From Paramacrobiotus metropolitanus (lineage: Eukaryota; Tardigrada; Eutardigrada; Parachela; Macrobiotidae): a DNA stretch of 64,000 bases. The translations under genes were made by a program, and so were the position numbers. Location of the stretch: the NCBI RefSeq assembly GCF_019649055.1, contig NW_026570293.1:645814-709813 (forward strand), read 5' to 3'. This document shows positions 35,495 to 46,700 of this stretch, in pieces (position 1 is the first letter of the stretch; the number at the start of each line of letters is the position of its first letter). The notes beneath the pieces are model-generated. The model was not told where the DNA came from, did no database searches, and worked only from the letters and a program-made list of their open reading frames with translations.

Positions 35495-36503
35495 GGTTTG
35501 TCTGGCCTGCAATTTACGATTTATGGAAAATACTAAACTAATCTTTCTTTAGAAGCGACAAACGGTAACTAATTGCTGCAACAAAAAGCAGCGGTGCTTT
35601 ATCCGAAATGCATCAATAATATTGTTAAGTCATGGCGGCACTTTCCGCAATAAACTTTACGAAATGACCGACGATCGTGCTGCATTGTACTCGTACGTTA
35701 ATAACGTTACTGTTTGTCGTTCGTCGAAAACAAGCCAATATTTCTCGCGGGCATTTGTTGTTTATGCAGCAGTGGCATTTTGCGCCGCAACAAAAGTAGC
35801 GATGCATATTAATTCTTCGCTGTAGCAGTATTTCCGGTGGATTTGATTTCTGTAAACAAAAATTCAGCGGAGGTTGAACGCCGGCCATAAACGTGCGCAG
35901 ATCGCCTAATTTGATTCCTAAAAAGCGATCACTGAGGACAGTTTAATGTAGCTGTTGTTAGCAGAAATGCCGACCGAGCTGGCGCTTTGAAAGTCATAAG
36001 CTCCCCCCGAAATATAAGCCCATGGGCTTAATTAGATGGTATACAGCCCATATTAGCGAATACCAACAAAGTTAGTTTGAAAAATTGAAGCCCCCTCCAA
36101 ATACAAGCCCATGCTCTTAATTGGAGCCCACCCCGTGAGGCGTTGGGAATATTTGTAACCCTCGGGCTCTAATTCGATAATTACGGTATCTGTCTACGCT
36201 TAACATCGATCGTTAATGAACCGCTCCAAACGCGTGCTATTAAATTATATAAGTAATTTAATAGCTATATATAGCATCGTAAGACGCACGGTGTCTGCTC
36301 GATCAGTATAAAATCTGACACCTGAAATTTTATCTACTACCGTATTGTACATGCGCTCGCGCCTATTCGCAAACACTGCAATAAATTTGCCGGACGTTGG
36401 ACTTTGCCATCGCCAGCCGCACAATCTGCATTTAGAATGAAATATTCCAGAATAACTTATAAAATACGATGCAAACATCTCCAACAAGAGTCGTTCATGG
36501 CGT
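35495..36503. other. intergenic, short tandem phrase, nothing else recognised
   Basis: Between the two small secreted-protein genes. Around 36000-36170 the phrase AAGCCC(A/C)TGxxCTTAATT recurs about three times (imperfect repeats). No additional coding segment was identified with confidence. Confidence 0.4.
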
Positions 36504-38030
36504 TCAGGTCTGACAATTCGCCTGGTACAGGAATGCAGTTCCATCCATTAGAACGCGTATGCCTTCCTCACCGCACTTGGCTGTAATTGCTGCACGAGCG
36601 GTGCCGTTGAAATGTGTCAAAGTGTCCGACAGCATACTGCAGAAAAAAGTAAAAATTAATAATATAAAGGGCGGAAATGCAATAGTACATACTTTGCAGC
36701 GATGCAGGCAGACACCAACCTGCACGCATTTCGCTGAGCAGTGGAAGCGTTGTTAGCCTGTAGATACGGTGAAATGTTTAAATTCAGCGGAATATTTTCA
36801 GTGTTCCGCATGTAGCATTCCACCGTGGCAGGCAGGAAGCGCTGCGGTCCCACCGATGAGTCGCACAATCTCGCGCTGAAGCTATTCCATGCGGCCATAA
36901 ACCAGCCGTTTTCATCCTTGGACAGCCGATGCTCCGGGCAGCGTCCGTTCAGGCTGTTTAAGCACTGCCCACTTTCTCGGGCCAGGCTGCAAAAGCGCAG
37001 ATTTAATCCTTACCAAGCTAGGTTCAAGGCTCATAGTTCATGTGTAAATTCAAAAAAATATTATCTTTTGTAAAATGATAGTATACTGCCATAGCATGAT
37101 TACAAAAATTGTTTCAGCAGTGGTCGATAGGGCGTAACCACACAAAAATTAAATTAGTGCCACACATAATATGAAACTGCATATTACAGTGCAATTCCTG
37201 GTATAGATTTTTCGGAATTGATGTATTTTGCGCTGATTGCATCAGATATGCCCATGAACCTCGTCAGTTGTCCAGCACTGACTTGGCCGATGCCACCGCT
37301 GCCAGATTGTGAACATTTTTTGATTCGTTATTCGTTTAGTATTTATAATCTGTAAACAACGCTTTATCTGCAAATATCTATACTACTACAAATTAACCAA
37401 TTAGGAATTATAAAATTCACATTAAATTAGCGCGGCATAAATCAACACGCGCGGGATTCAGGTTCGGGGTGCTGGATAACTAAAGCGGTTCATAAGCATA
37501 TCTAGTGCAATGCACGCAAATAAAAAAATTCCGGGGCAGCTTTTACTATGGCTCTACTAGTAACTAGACTACTACTCCACTAAATGCAGTCTATGTTCGG
37601 CATAGATTTAAATTTTGTTTGGCCACGCTTTATGACCAAAATTGCAGATGCAATCATTTTTTTAAACATAAAGATGCTACGATAGTACGATAGTATACTA
37701 TTACTTTATAACAGATCAGATTTTTTGAACTTACACCCGGAAAATGCGTCGTGGTTAGCGTCATGTTTCTGTAAATGAATTCCGTCGTTTCTATAGGCAA
37801 AGCTGACCATACCGGCAGAATGTTTCCGCTCGTTGGGCTGTCTGGTTCACCTGCTCATCCGTTACGGGACATTTTCCACGTGAAATTTCCTTCTCACTCT
37901 CATGAAAACCATCCCGCAAAGACCGACAAATTGTTCCCAGTTCGTCGCATGTTTCATCCGCCCATGGAAAAGACACACAAAAGCCGGTCGGGAGCGCAAA
38001 TGCCCACAAAAGTAGCGGCGTTAAGGACAT
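36504..38030 (-). CDS. secreted cysteine-rich glycoprotein, 4 exons, 251 aa
   Basis: Exons 37813-38030, 37188-37298, 36693-36986 and 36504-36636 give 756 nt with agreeing phases (2, 2, 2) and GT-AG borders, ending in TGA. Exon 1 begins MSLTPLLLWAFALPTGFCVS, a signal peptide. The mature protein has twelve cysteines, an even number that suits six disulfides, and four N-glycosylation sequons (NQT, NIS, NAS, NGT). There is no transmembrane segment or GPI-like tail. Cysteine spacing loosely recalls nematode/tardigrade-type secreted proteins, but I do not recognise the family and make no functional claim. Its neighbour downstream on the same strand is another secreted cysteine-rich gene. Confidence 0.75.
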
Positions 38031-38826
38031 TTTTACTACTTTAACAAAAATTTACGTTGCTGCAAATCACTTCGATTCCACAGTAATGCCGGCGTTGAGT
38101 GCCGTCTGGCTTTCGTAATTCGATACCTCGAGTTCTGATTGAGTGGGCAGTTTAAACTACTCGGTAGCATAATTGCATGTAGTTCCTCAAGCTTTACTAA
38201 TTTATGTTGCGAGTTGAGACCAAGTGTGTTACGGACACATAAGACACCTACCGTCGGAAGTAGTGTATTACTGTAAGTTGGGATTTGTAAGATAGCATTA
38301 TCAAGATGGCCATTTTTCGCACGAATTATCGCACACGATCTGCCGTGGCGTGCATGGTGAGATCCTAGTGCTGCTAGTGCTGGCGTACGAGTAGTTATAT
38401 TGTCGCCAGCGGTTTAAGAAGAGGATTGGTATGTGCTGTCAAAATTAAGAAACAGTGCCACGAGAAAAAAACTAATTTTCGGCCAATTGCACTAAGGGTG
38501 TCAGTAATGGACTGTGGTGCAATGTCATTGAAGGGCGGTCCTTAAAATTTTTTTAACAGCAGATTTCATCAGCACTATCGATTCACCTAAAAGAATTGTT
38601 CAAAATAACGAAGATTTTTTTTACTGTAGCTTTGACTTCATTGCTTTCACACACGGTAGGTAAGTGTGGAGCGTTTTGGCAACCGGAATTTAGAACTTTG
38701 TTTTCATCCTTTTCAGTTATGGAAAACATTCCTAAATTAGGAAAACTCGCTGATTCCGAGTGCGTAGTTGGTTTTAGTAAGAAAAAGAAACGTTGGCTCG
38801 ATTTGCTAATACGAGATTTTCTAATA
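38031..38826. other. upstream region of the secreted-protein gene, nothing firmly recognised
   Basis: A plus-strand 78-codon frame at 38596-38832 starts with a hydrophobic, signal-like stretch but then becomes low-complexity, and I do not support it as a gene. The promoter of the minus-strand gene starting at 38030 should lie in this interval. Confidence 0.35.
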
Positions 38827-39170
38827 CAGTGAAACTTCTCTACTACGTACACCCACCGTTCCTCGCTTCCTGAACGTTACAAAGGGGTGTACGTTAGGTA
38901 GGGGCGACTGCCCCTAGGGTGAATAATAACGCCCACCCCCCAGGGGTGAGTTATATATTTGTATGTAGCGCCCGGAGTCGGCGCCGTGTATGTTTTTGGT
39001 GCAAGGTCAAGTCGTTGATTTCGTCGTTAGGCGTCGATCGTTTAGTCCTTTTGCGCTTGAGACTGGCATTACGCTCGCGTTCGGTTTCCAGATCATTTTG
39101 CTGGTTCAAAAAACTTTGAATGGTAGTGACCGGCAGAATAAATCTTTTAGCAGCACTGCGATAACTGATA
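38827..39170 (-). mobile_element. pogo/CENP-B-type transposase fragment with a TIR-like end
   Basis: At the left, TA precedes CAGTGAAACTTCTCTACTAC, resembling terminal repeats of pogo-like Tc1/mariner elements. On the minus strand from 39170 down to the stop at 38951 a frame reads YRSAAKRFILPVTTIQSFL and then SLKRKRT. This is the helix-turn-helix and following basic stretch of pogo/CENP-B DNA-binding domains. The rest of the transposase is missing. The frame is cut at 39171 by the LTR of the giant retrotransposon, so the LTR element inserted into it. Confidence 0.5.
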
Positions 39171-39503
39171 TGAGCGTGGACCTGGTGAAGGTTCACGCGT
39201 AGGAACAGAATTGACGTGATTCTGCCTACCAAAAAGCCTGGCAGTGCTATGAAAGCGCCTACGCTACAGAAAGCGAGAAATGGCGTGACTGCTAGGAATT
39301 TATGACAAGACTAAATTCGATAGAATTTCCTCATCGACAACTCCGCATTGCTGACTGCAGCAAGCGTGGAAAATGCGCACGTAGCCGCCACACAGTGCGG
39401 GTGCGTGCAGAACAGCGTGCTTCCGCCACGCGTAAGGCGGGCGTGCAGCAAAACACAACAGACTGCCAAAGCGAGGGTGTACGCATGTACGCCTGCGCTC
39501 ACA
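39171..39503 (-). repeat. 3' LTR (part verified against the 5' LTR)
   Basis: Starts TGAGCGTGGACC and is collinear with the right-hand copy. All eight differences lie between 39217 and 39307; the remaining 196 bp are identical. The LTR must continue beyond 39503, because the partner is cut by the window edge. Its inner border is probably near 39.7 kb, but no clear polypurine tract marks it. Confidence 0.85.
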
Positions 39504-39699
39504 TGCCTCTGGGAGGGAGGCTGAGCTCCGTCGAAGCAGAATCCACGTCCAATTCCTTGGGATCCTTGACGGCTCGTCTGTGCGATTAATAAAACATCGA
39601 GATTTAATCTCTTTTTAACATCACAAATTCCAATTACATGTGTGAATAAAGAGATCTCGGAACAAAAGTAAAAACAGTAAAAAAATATCAACAGAATTC

Positions 39700-40690
39700 A
39701 TTATCAAAACGACTAGGATCCTCCGACTCCTAAAGGTCACTGGGTCCTGTCAACCGTAATCCGCTTTGGTCCATTCCGCTCTTTTGAGCAATCTTTTCAT
39801 CACAATGAGATCCGCTTTAAGGAATAGGGTGCGTATCAAGTACGACTTCTGAATACTGCTTCTTCATCTTTGGAATAATTGCGTATCAAGTACGACTTCT
39901 GCAAAATGAGATTCTTCCTCTTGGACATGGAGGGACGTCTTGAAAGACAAGCTTGATGCTTCCTCCCTGGTAAGGTCATTCTCTTTTTCTCGATGACTCT
40001 CTTGAGCAGTGAAGTTCTCAAAGGTCATCCCTTTCTCTTTGATGTGCGACTCGTTTGGGCCGTGACGATCCCAAAAGGTCATCCATTTTTCCATGATGAG
40101 TTCCGTATTAAAGGTCATGGAGGGACTTAGCCGATTTTTGGCTTTCAAGCAGTTCTGCTTGCCTCCCTTGTAAAGGTCATCCTTCTTTTCAACCATTTTC
40201 TTCGGTCGCACATCCTTATCTTTTCCGTGTAGTGCCAATTGACGCGCACTTCTTTTCCTTACCAGGTTCGAGGGCCGGTTAACGCCGTAACTCCTCTTTC
40301 TTCTGAGGCCGGTTATCGCCGTAACCTCAACATCTGAAAGTTTTACTCCTATTTTCTTGAACTCTTTCTCTTTTTCACCCTTGTGGCTTCTGTCATTCCG
40401 CGAGAGTGTGCCGACTCAGTAGGCCGCAACTACACTCTAAAAGTGACGTTTTAAATGTAATGAGGAAGGCCGGTTAGCGCCGTTACTCTTCCTGCTTCGA
40501 GGGCCGGATGACCTCCGTAACTCCCCATATTTCGGATCGCCTTGATCCTCTGCAACAAAACTCTGAAACCAATAGAAACACAAACGATATGACAGTTCAA
40601 CAAGTTATGTCTCCTTCGCCCTGATACTGTACCTTTATCACCATTCTCGTGCTGCCGACTGATGGCCGTAACTAGCACATCAGCGATGCC
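39700..40690 (-). other. 3' non-coding region of the giant element with short repeats
   Basis: Holds several AAAGGTCA copies, mostly on the plus strand (39734, 40018, 40070, 40111, 40173, 40691). A direct repeat of GCGTATCAAGTACGACTTCT occurs at 39831 and 39882. Four or five copies of a GGCCGGTTANCGCCGTAAC-like motif lie at about 40272, 40310, 40469, 40502 and 40655. No convincing coding frame is present. Confidence 0.6.
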
Positions 40691-40700
40691 CTAAAGGTCA

Positions 40701-43403
40701 TCACTGATCATTTGAACCATTGTCGCGGTTCCGATCGAAACGTCGTCTTTCTTTTTCATTACGATCAGACGTTCGATCTCGAGGTTCCCTTTCCCTCTCT
40801 TGCAGCTCGTCTCCTTCGCTCCGGCTGCTAGTAGCACTGTGACGATTTCGGTCACGTCTGCGTTGGATACGGATCAGGTGATCTCTCGCGTCGACCATGC
40901 GCGCTTTCAATCCTTCATCATATGGATTGTCTCGTGACCTTTTGCACAATTCGACATAATCCAAGTGCAGCTGCTGGTTTCTTCGTCCACGTCGACTCAT
41001 TTCATTGTCCTGCGGCTGTCGCGCAAGTTCCGGTCGATAGCTGCTTTTGTTAACGCTGATCTCTTGAATGAATTCATAGACGAAGTCGGATGGCTGAATG
41101 AACCGTGTTCCCATCGTGACTCTGATCCGTTCCGCACATCGGTGGGCATGCATTTGTGCTTGACGTCGCAGGCTATCATCGAATTTCATCGCCTTCTGGA
41201 CGTCTTTTAGCTGCTTCTTGGCCGTTTCCGAAGAATTAAAGTTCGCAACTGGCGTTCCCAACTTTATGACCTGCGCGGTCAGTGCCGGCGGTATCTCCGT
41301 GCCTCTTTGAGCGCTCTTTCTCAACTGGTGGTGCGTTTCGTAATGGCCAAGCCTTGCTGCAAAAATCTTTTGGATCGTAGCACGATGATCAGGTGGCGAA
41401 TCTGGTTTCACCACTAATCCCAACGCAGCCCTTCCTGCGAGGAGTCTCAGCGCCGGATTTACATGGCGTAACACAAATTGTGCCACGTGCAGACGTCTTT
41501 CCTTGATGTCTCTATACTGGAACTGTGTCATTCCTGTTGGATCCGGTGTGTCCAACGGTGTTTCCAAGAGACTCAGGTCGATCAAACTGACAAGGCCGCA
41601 TTCTCTCGTCGGGAAGTAATGAAGATTCGCTGACTCTTGCGTTATGATCAGATCTTCCCATTGCCCATACTCGTACTCCTTCGCATATCCCGAATCGTTG
41701 ATGACCTGGCGCAAGTTCATGAGAAGCCAGTACACCTTATCGAATTCTTCTTTATTATCCGGAGCAATGCCCACTGAACGGCAAATCTCGTTCGTCTGTT
41801 CCATGATGTCGTTCATTTCATATACCAGCTCAATGGTTTGTAGGGATTGTCTCCTCGGAGCCGTGACCTTTGATTGACCTTTCTGGTCGCCCTTCTCTGA
41901 TTCCGATTCTGGCGGTGCATTACTCGCCGTCTCTGCGCTTGTAAGTTGTCGCTCCAGATCGAAGATGATGTTTCGTCTCGACGGTCGCATGTCCTCGTCT
42001 CCATGGACTTCAATGACATTTGAGGATGCTGGACTACATTCCATGACCTCATCCATCTGCTGTGCCGGTTGTTTCTCGGCTGACTTGAACGTTGAACAAA
42101 CAGAATGAACTACTGATTGCATTCTGCGCGGGCTCTTAGGCGTGCGGTGGCTTTCTGAGCTGGATGACCTTTTGCTGTTGTAAGATTTGTCTCCAAACTC
42201 ATAATCATCCATATTCAAGTTATCCTGGACCCACTCTTGATCATATGGCCCCTTTGAGGATGTTGATTTACTCGAGCCCTCACTTCTTCCTTCTCGATTC
42301 TGTGAATCGCGATTCTGCGTTTCCTTAGCAGCCCGTTCCTTCTCCTGCTGCCTATTACAGGTTTCGTTGATTTTCCTGTATTCCTCCGCCAAGCGCTTTT
42401 CTTCCGCTTCTTCTTGGCGGCGCTTTTCTCTTTGTTCTTTTTCACGTCGGATACGTTCTTCATCCCTTCTCTTTTGCTCCGACGTACGCGTATCTCTCGC
42501 GTATCCACTGTATCGGTCGTTATGATGTCTGTCCCATGACCTTTCTCGGGAGCGGTCTGATGACCTTTCATAGCCGCGGTTGCGATCATCTCTTTGAGGC
42601 GATTTTGGGCGTTTGAACTCCTCTTTCTTGAAGTTCCGAAGGGCCTCAACCACATCTTTCTCTCTTTTTCGAAAGTTTCGCATCCTGTCGATTCGTTCTT
42701 CGATCGCGATTTTGATAACCTGGGATGGTCTGTTTCCTTTTGTTAGGTTGACCTTTTCGTCCAGGAAGATTTTGTATTCCTCTTTCGATACCGCGAGTGG
42801 ATCTTGCAAGATGATGTCAATCTGCTGTATCAGCGACTGTCTGATTACAGCTGCTTCTCCTTCATCTTGTTTCTTCAATATCGCAAATGGGGCAGGTGCG
42901 TGACCTTTAGCTGCTTCGGCTAGACCCTTCTCTGCCGCAGCTTTCTCTTTTTCTTCTAGCCGCTTTCGCTCTGCCTCGCGCTTTTCCTGTACCATTCTCA
43001 TCGTGTCTTCTTCAAACTTCTTCCTGAACGCATCCGCTTCCGGTGTTCTCGGCGGTTCAAGGGTGATATCCCATCCCGGTCTGCGTCCGACCCACATTCT
43101 GTATTTATCTTCCAGTATCATCCGGTCTTCTGGTGACAGTTTCATCCATGTGTCTCCCGTAACCAAATGCCGGAACACATCGAGGTTACCCCTTCTCGCC
43201 TCTTCTGGTACCACTACTGCTTGGTTCGGTACTGCCACGACGCAAGTCCAGCATGGGAAACGTTCGTTCGACAGGATGTTATTTCGTTTACAATCCGGGC
43301 AGTCCTCGTTGTAATTCGTCAAAGGATCCCCCGTGACCTTCTTTACCGCTGGTCTTTGTCCCTTTTTCGCCACGTTCTGGTTGGGTTGGCTCCGTTCAGC
43401 CAT
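40701..43403 (-). CDS. post-pol ORF B of the giant element, 900 aa, zinc-binding N-terminus
   Basis: ATG at 43403, one uninterrupted frame. Residues ~30-55 hold CPDC and CWTC, a four-cysteine zinc-binding site. A conserved-looking segment follows (GDTWMKLSPEDRMILEDKY). Residues ~130-180 and ~310-400 are highly charged with E/K/R-rich coiled-coil or RS/ER-like runs. The C-terminal third is helical, with a globular region (including FVLRHVNPALRLLAGRAAL). There is no signal peptide or membrane helix, so it is not an envelope protein. KGH/ERS/KVT tripeptides reflect AAAGGTCA motifs in the DNA. Function unknown; a nucleic-acid-binding or structural role is inference. A 360-bp gap with motif and stem-loop copies separates it from ORF A. 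Confidence 0.85.
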   Translation of the reverse strand: MAERSQPNQNVAKKGQRPAVKKVTGDPLTNYNEDCPDCKRNNILSNERFPCWTCVVAVPNQAVVVPEEARRGNLDVFRHLVTGDTWMKLSPEDRMILEDKYRMWVGRRPGWDITLEPPRTPEADAFRKKFEEDTMRMVQEKREAERKRLEEKEKAAAEKGLAEAAKGHAPAPFAILKKQDEGEAAVIRQSLIQQIDIILQDPLAVSKEEYKIFLDEKVNLTKGNRPSQVIKIAIEERIDRMRNFRKREKDVVEALRNFKKEEFKRPKSPQRDDRNRGYERSSDRSRERSWDRHHNDRYSGYARDTRTSEQKRRDEERIRREKEQREKRRQEEAEEKRLAEEYRKINETCNRQQEKERAAKETQNRDSQNREGRSEGSSKSTSSKGPYDQEWVQDNLNMDDYEFGDKSYNSKRSSSSESHRTPKSPRRMQSVVHSVCSTFKSAEKQPAQQMDEVMECSPASSNVIEVHGDEDMRPSRRNIIFDLERQLTSAETASNAPPESESEKGDQKGQSKVTAPRRQSLQTIELVYEMNDIMEQTNEICRSVGIAPDNKEEFDKVYWLLMNLRQVINDSGYAKEYEYGQWEDLIITQESANLHYFPTRECGLVSLIDLSLLETPLDTPDPTGMTQFQYRDIKERRLHVAQFVLRHVNPALRLLAGRAALGLVVKPDSPPDHRATIQKIFAARLGHYETHHQLRKSAQRGTEIPPALTAQVIKLGTPVANFNSSETAKKQLKDVQKAMKFDDSLRRQAQMHAHRCAERIRVTMGTRFIQPSDFVYEFIQEISVNKSSYRPELARQPQDNEMSRRGRRNQQLHLDYVELCKRSRDNPYDEGLKARMVDARDHLIRIQRRRDRNRHSATSSRSEGDELQEREREPRDRTSDRNEKERRRFDRNRDNGSNDQ

Positions 43404-43647
43404 TCTGATGTCTCAGCCTGCAATCTCAAACATTATAATGCTATGACCTTTACGTTAACCCTTCTCAACGCCTATTTTTACGCCTATAGTAACTAGGCTA
43501 TGCAGTGCTGAGCTGAGACTTTCTCGTTGTTTCATGATGACCTTTGTCATCCTTCTTTGACTGAACCATTCTCAACTGTATGGTGACCTTTCTCATCTTA
43601 GCCCATTCGCTAAGTAAAATAGCCCCTTCGCTAATTCAACTCTTTTT

Positions 43648-43690
43648 GCAGAGTGTGGTTCGAAAGTAATTTGAGAACTACGGTCTGCTC
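43648..43690. repeat. GTTCGAAAG stem-loop, copy 1
   Basis: GCAGAGTGTGGTTCGAAAGT ends its left half and ACGGTCTGC closes the stem. It lies in the non-coding gap between post-pol ORFs A and B, so here the motif is not constrained by protein. Other copies: 49275, 49373, 49621, 51294, 55299 and 55394. Confidence 0.7.
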
Positions 43691-43763
43691 ATTTCTTTCT
43701 CTTTTCTGATTCTGATTCTTCTTTTTGTGTGGTGGACCTTCCTCCCACACATGTTCTTCCGTT

Positions 43764-46700
43764 TTACGCTTTCGCGATCCAGTCGTATTGGTCGACTCCA
43801 TCCTTCTTCCATGTTCTGATGGTTCCGTCTTTGACCAAACTGTCCAACGCGTTCTGGATCTTGAATCGATCCCCGTTCATATTTTCTTGGCCGGAATCAT
43901 ACTGAACTGCCATGTAATTGGAGAGGTCTTCTGCGGTGAACCCGTTAGTCCCGCCTATGTTCTGCATGGCATCTTTAGTCAAAGCGTCCTTCCAAGCCTG
44001 GGGACCTGGTTTCGGTCTCTGCTTTCGTTGTTCTTCCGCCGGAGGAATGTAGTAGTTCGGTTGATTCGTGTTCGTGTATCGTACACCGATCTTTCCTTCT
44101 TTATACGCTCTTTTTATGAGCTTGTTGACTTGTGTCCTGCTGACTCCGGCGTCGCCGACTGCTTTTGAAATATCCGTCTTATCCATTTCTCTCGACGGGG
44201 CTGCACCGATCGCAGCGTAAATTGTCATCCACGGGACGTTACTCTCGTTTAGCTCGTCGTCCGTCTCCTCTTTCTGCGATGGGGACTGCACTTGCTGTGT
44301 AGCTTCTACCGGCGGTTGCGATCCAGTAGGCTGGGCCATCTTCTCTTGACTTGAGCTCGGATGACCTTTCTCCTCGACTCCACTTTGCGCTGAAGTCTGA
44401 TGACCTTTAGCTGTTTCTTCCGCAGCATGACCTTTAACGTTTTCTTTTCCTTGCGTCGTTTTTTCGTGTGCAGCCTTTAACGGCGTCAATGCCGTTGTCG
44501 ATCGGTGGATCTTTTGGGTATCCGCTGCTGAACTGGATCCACTTGCCCTTTGGCTTCGTACGGCGGCAAGTGCTTCCTGTACCGACATCGGTTTCGGTGG
44601 TCCCACTAACGCAATAGTTTCTTCAGCCGATTTTGGTGCATGCAGTTTCGGTTCATCCTTCTCTACCGTTTCTGCTTCTATTTGTTCAACGACATTTTCT
44701 TCAACGACCATTGATTCCTCTATTTGCTCTTCTTTCTCTTTCTTCGATGAAGTTGCCGCTTTTTCACTGTCCAATTTGATCTGACTCAAGATGGGGCATT
44801 CCGCATCGAGTCTCGGATCCAATATAATGGTCGTATCTTCGCTCATCTCTTCCTTCTTGTATCGTCTCAGTTCTTCTGGTACAGCGTTCAATGAACTGTA
44901 TCTGATGGTCACGCCTTTGTGCGGGTTTGTGGTGTGCAGCTTCTTTTCCGCCACCATCTGTGTTAACGCTCTTCCGAGTGACCTTTCAATGGCTGAAGCG
45001 TTTCCCTTCTCTTTGCTCCAAACTCCATTGATGAACTGCGCCATACGGTGTTTCGTCGTGCCCATCGGACTGCACATCCCGATAATGGCGCGTTCAATCC
45101 GTTCTCGGATATCTGCGTTTGCTGTAGCCAACTTCCGCTCATTATTGTTCCCGGTGATGTACAGCTTCGCTTTGGAGCCATATTTCGGATGTTTCTGGAG
45201 GACTTTTCCTGTGCTCCTTGCGTATTCCAGGACGGCGTTGTACTTGCTCTGCGGCAGTCTTTTATTCGTCTCTTCGCAATACGCCTTGACGTCCTTTCTG
45301 AATTTCGATGTAACTGATCTCGTCGCCTTTCCCCAATCTGCTGTTGCTCCGATGAGGATTTCGTCAATCTCTTCGATTGTTGTTTGTTCGTTCGACTCGC
45401 AGACGAAGAATCGATCATCGTATTCGTCATCCGTGTAATCCAACTCGCTGTCCCCTTCGACAGGTCTCCAGTTCACGATGTCAGCTGCATCGACTCGTCC
45501 GATAAGAGTGTTCCTGGCAGTGACCTTTGGTTTCTTCTGTGCATCCATATAATCTGCCAAGCTGGGGTCAGATTTTCTTGTGTCTCTCTGACCTTTCTTT
45601 CTTGTATCTTTCTCTTTTATTGACGACTTCGACGATGCGACGCTGACTTCCGATTTCGCCGATTCGACAGAAGTATCCCTTTTCTTCTTCTCTTTATCAG
45701 CCTTGTCCTTGCGTTCTTTCATCGTCGACGCATAGATCGGCTGCATCGTCATCGCTTCCTCCATCACCTTGCGTGATTGACCTTTGTCCTTCTCTTCGTC
45801 GGTCTCGGCTTGTGACGACCCTGCTTTTGCGTTGATAGCCAATTGTTCTGGCTCAGAGTCCGATTCGGGTTTCTCTCTTTTCTTTTCCATAACTCCCAGT
45901 AACTTCGGCTGTCTGACAAAAGTTTCACCGGCGCTACTTTCTCGTGCCGTGCTTTTTACTGGTTTTCTTTTCTTCTTCGGATCTTCTTTCTTTTCTTCTT
46001 CATCTTTCTGACATCTCTCGCATTTAGGATCGTTGCATGAGTGCGGTTGAACTTCTCCTGCAATTATCGCTTTGACCCTTTCCGCGCTTCTTACGGGAGT
46101 CGGATGTTCCTCCTTCTTGATCTCCCGTTCTCGCGATTTTTCCTTAGTCTCTTGACCTTTCGTTTCTTTCTTCTCTTCGTGACCTTTCTCTTCTGCTTTA
46201 ATTTGCTCGGGCTGACCCTTCTCAGCCGGTTTCTTGACCTTTTTCGCCCCCGACAGCTTGGTCAGTGTTTCGCCTCTCGAAGTGTAAAGCTGCTTGTACA
46301 CTTCTCCATGGAAAGGGTCAATATGGGTCAAGCGCATGTATGCTCCGTCCTGGCGTGCTCTTGGCATCATGACGTTAACCAATACTTCGGTTATGGCTTC
46401 GAATTCTTCGCGCTCTTCCTCTTGTGGCAGGACCTGCAGTACTTGCTCCACCTCTTGCATGAGTTTTGATGTTTCCTCTTCTTCCTCTTCTGGAGTGAAG
46501 CCTGCGTTTGACACCATTTGTCCCGTCTGAGGATCGACCACTTCGATTCTGAGGATCCCTTCTCTTCCTTCTTGATTCATGAATTTATAGTCGATGCGTC
46601 GACATGGTGATCCCCTATCGATTTCTTCTTGAGTCTCCATGGCTTCGGCTTGGGCCGGCGGGTCACCAGAGTAATATTTAATGTGCTCTTCCGCCGTCGG

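Noticed and set aside
38596-38832. Plus-strand 78-codon frame with a hydrophobic start
   Set aside because: Low-complexity after the start, no splice or family evidence, overlaps the pogo-like end.
44791-45438. 215-codon plus-strand frame and many other plus-strand frames in 40-62 kb
   Set aside because: They are antisense shadows of the large minus-strand ORFs; composition (Ser/Leu/Phe-rich) mirrors charged coding strands and no domain is seen.
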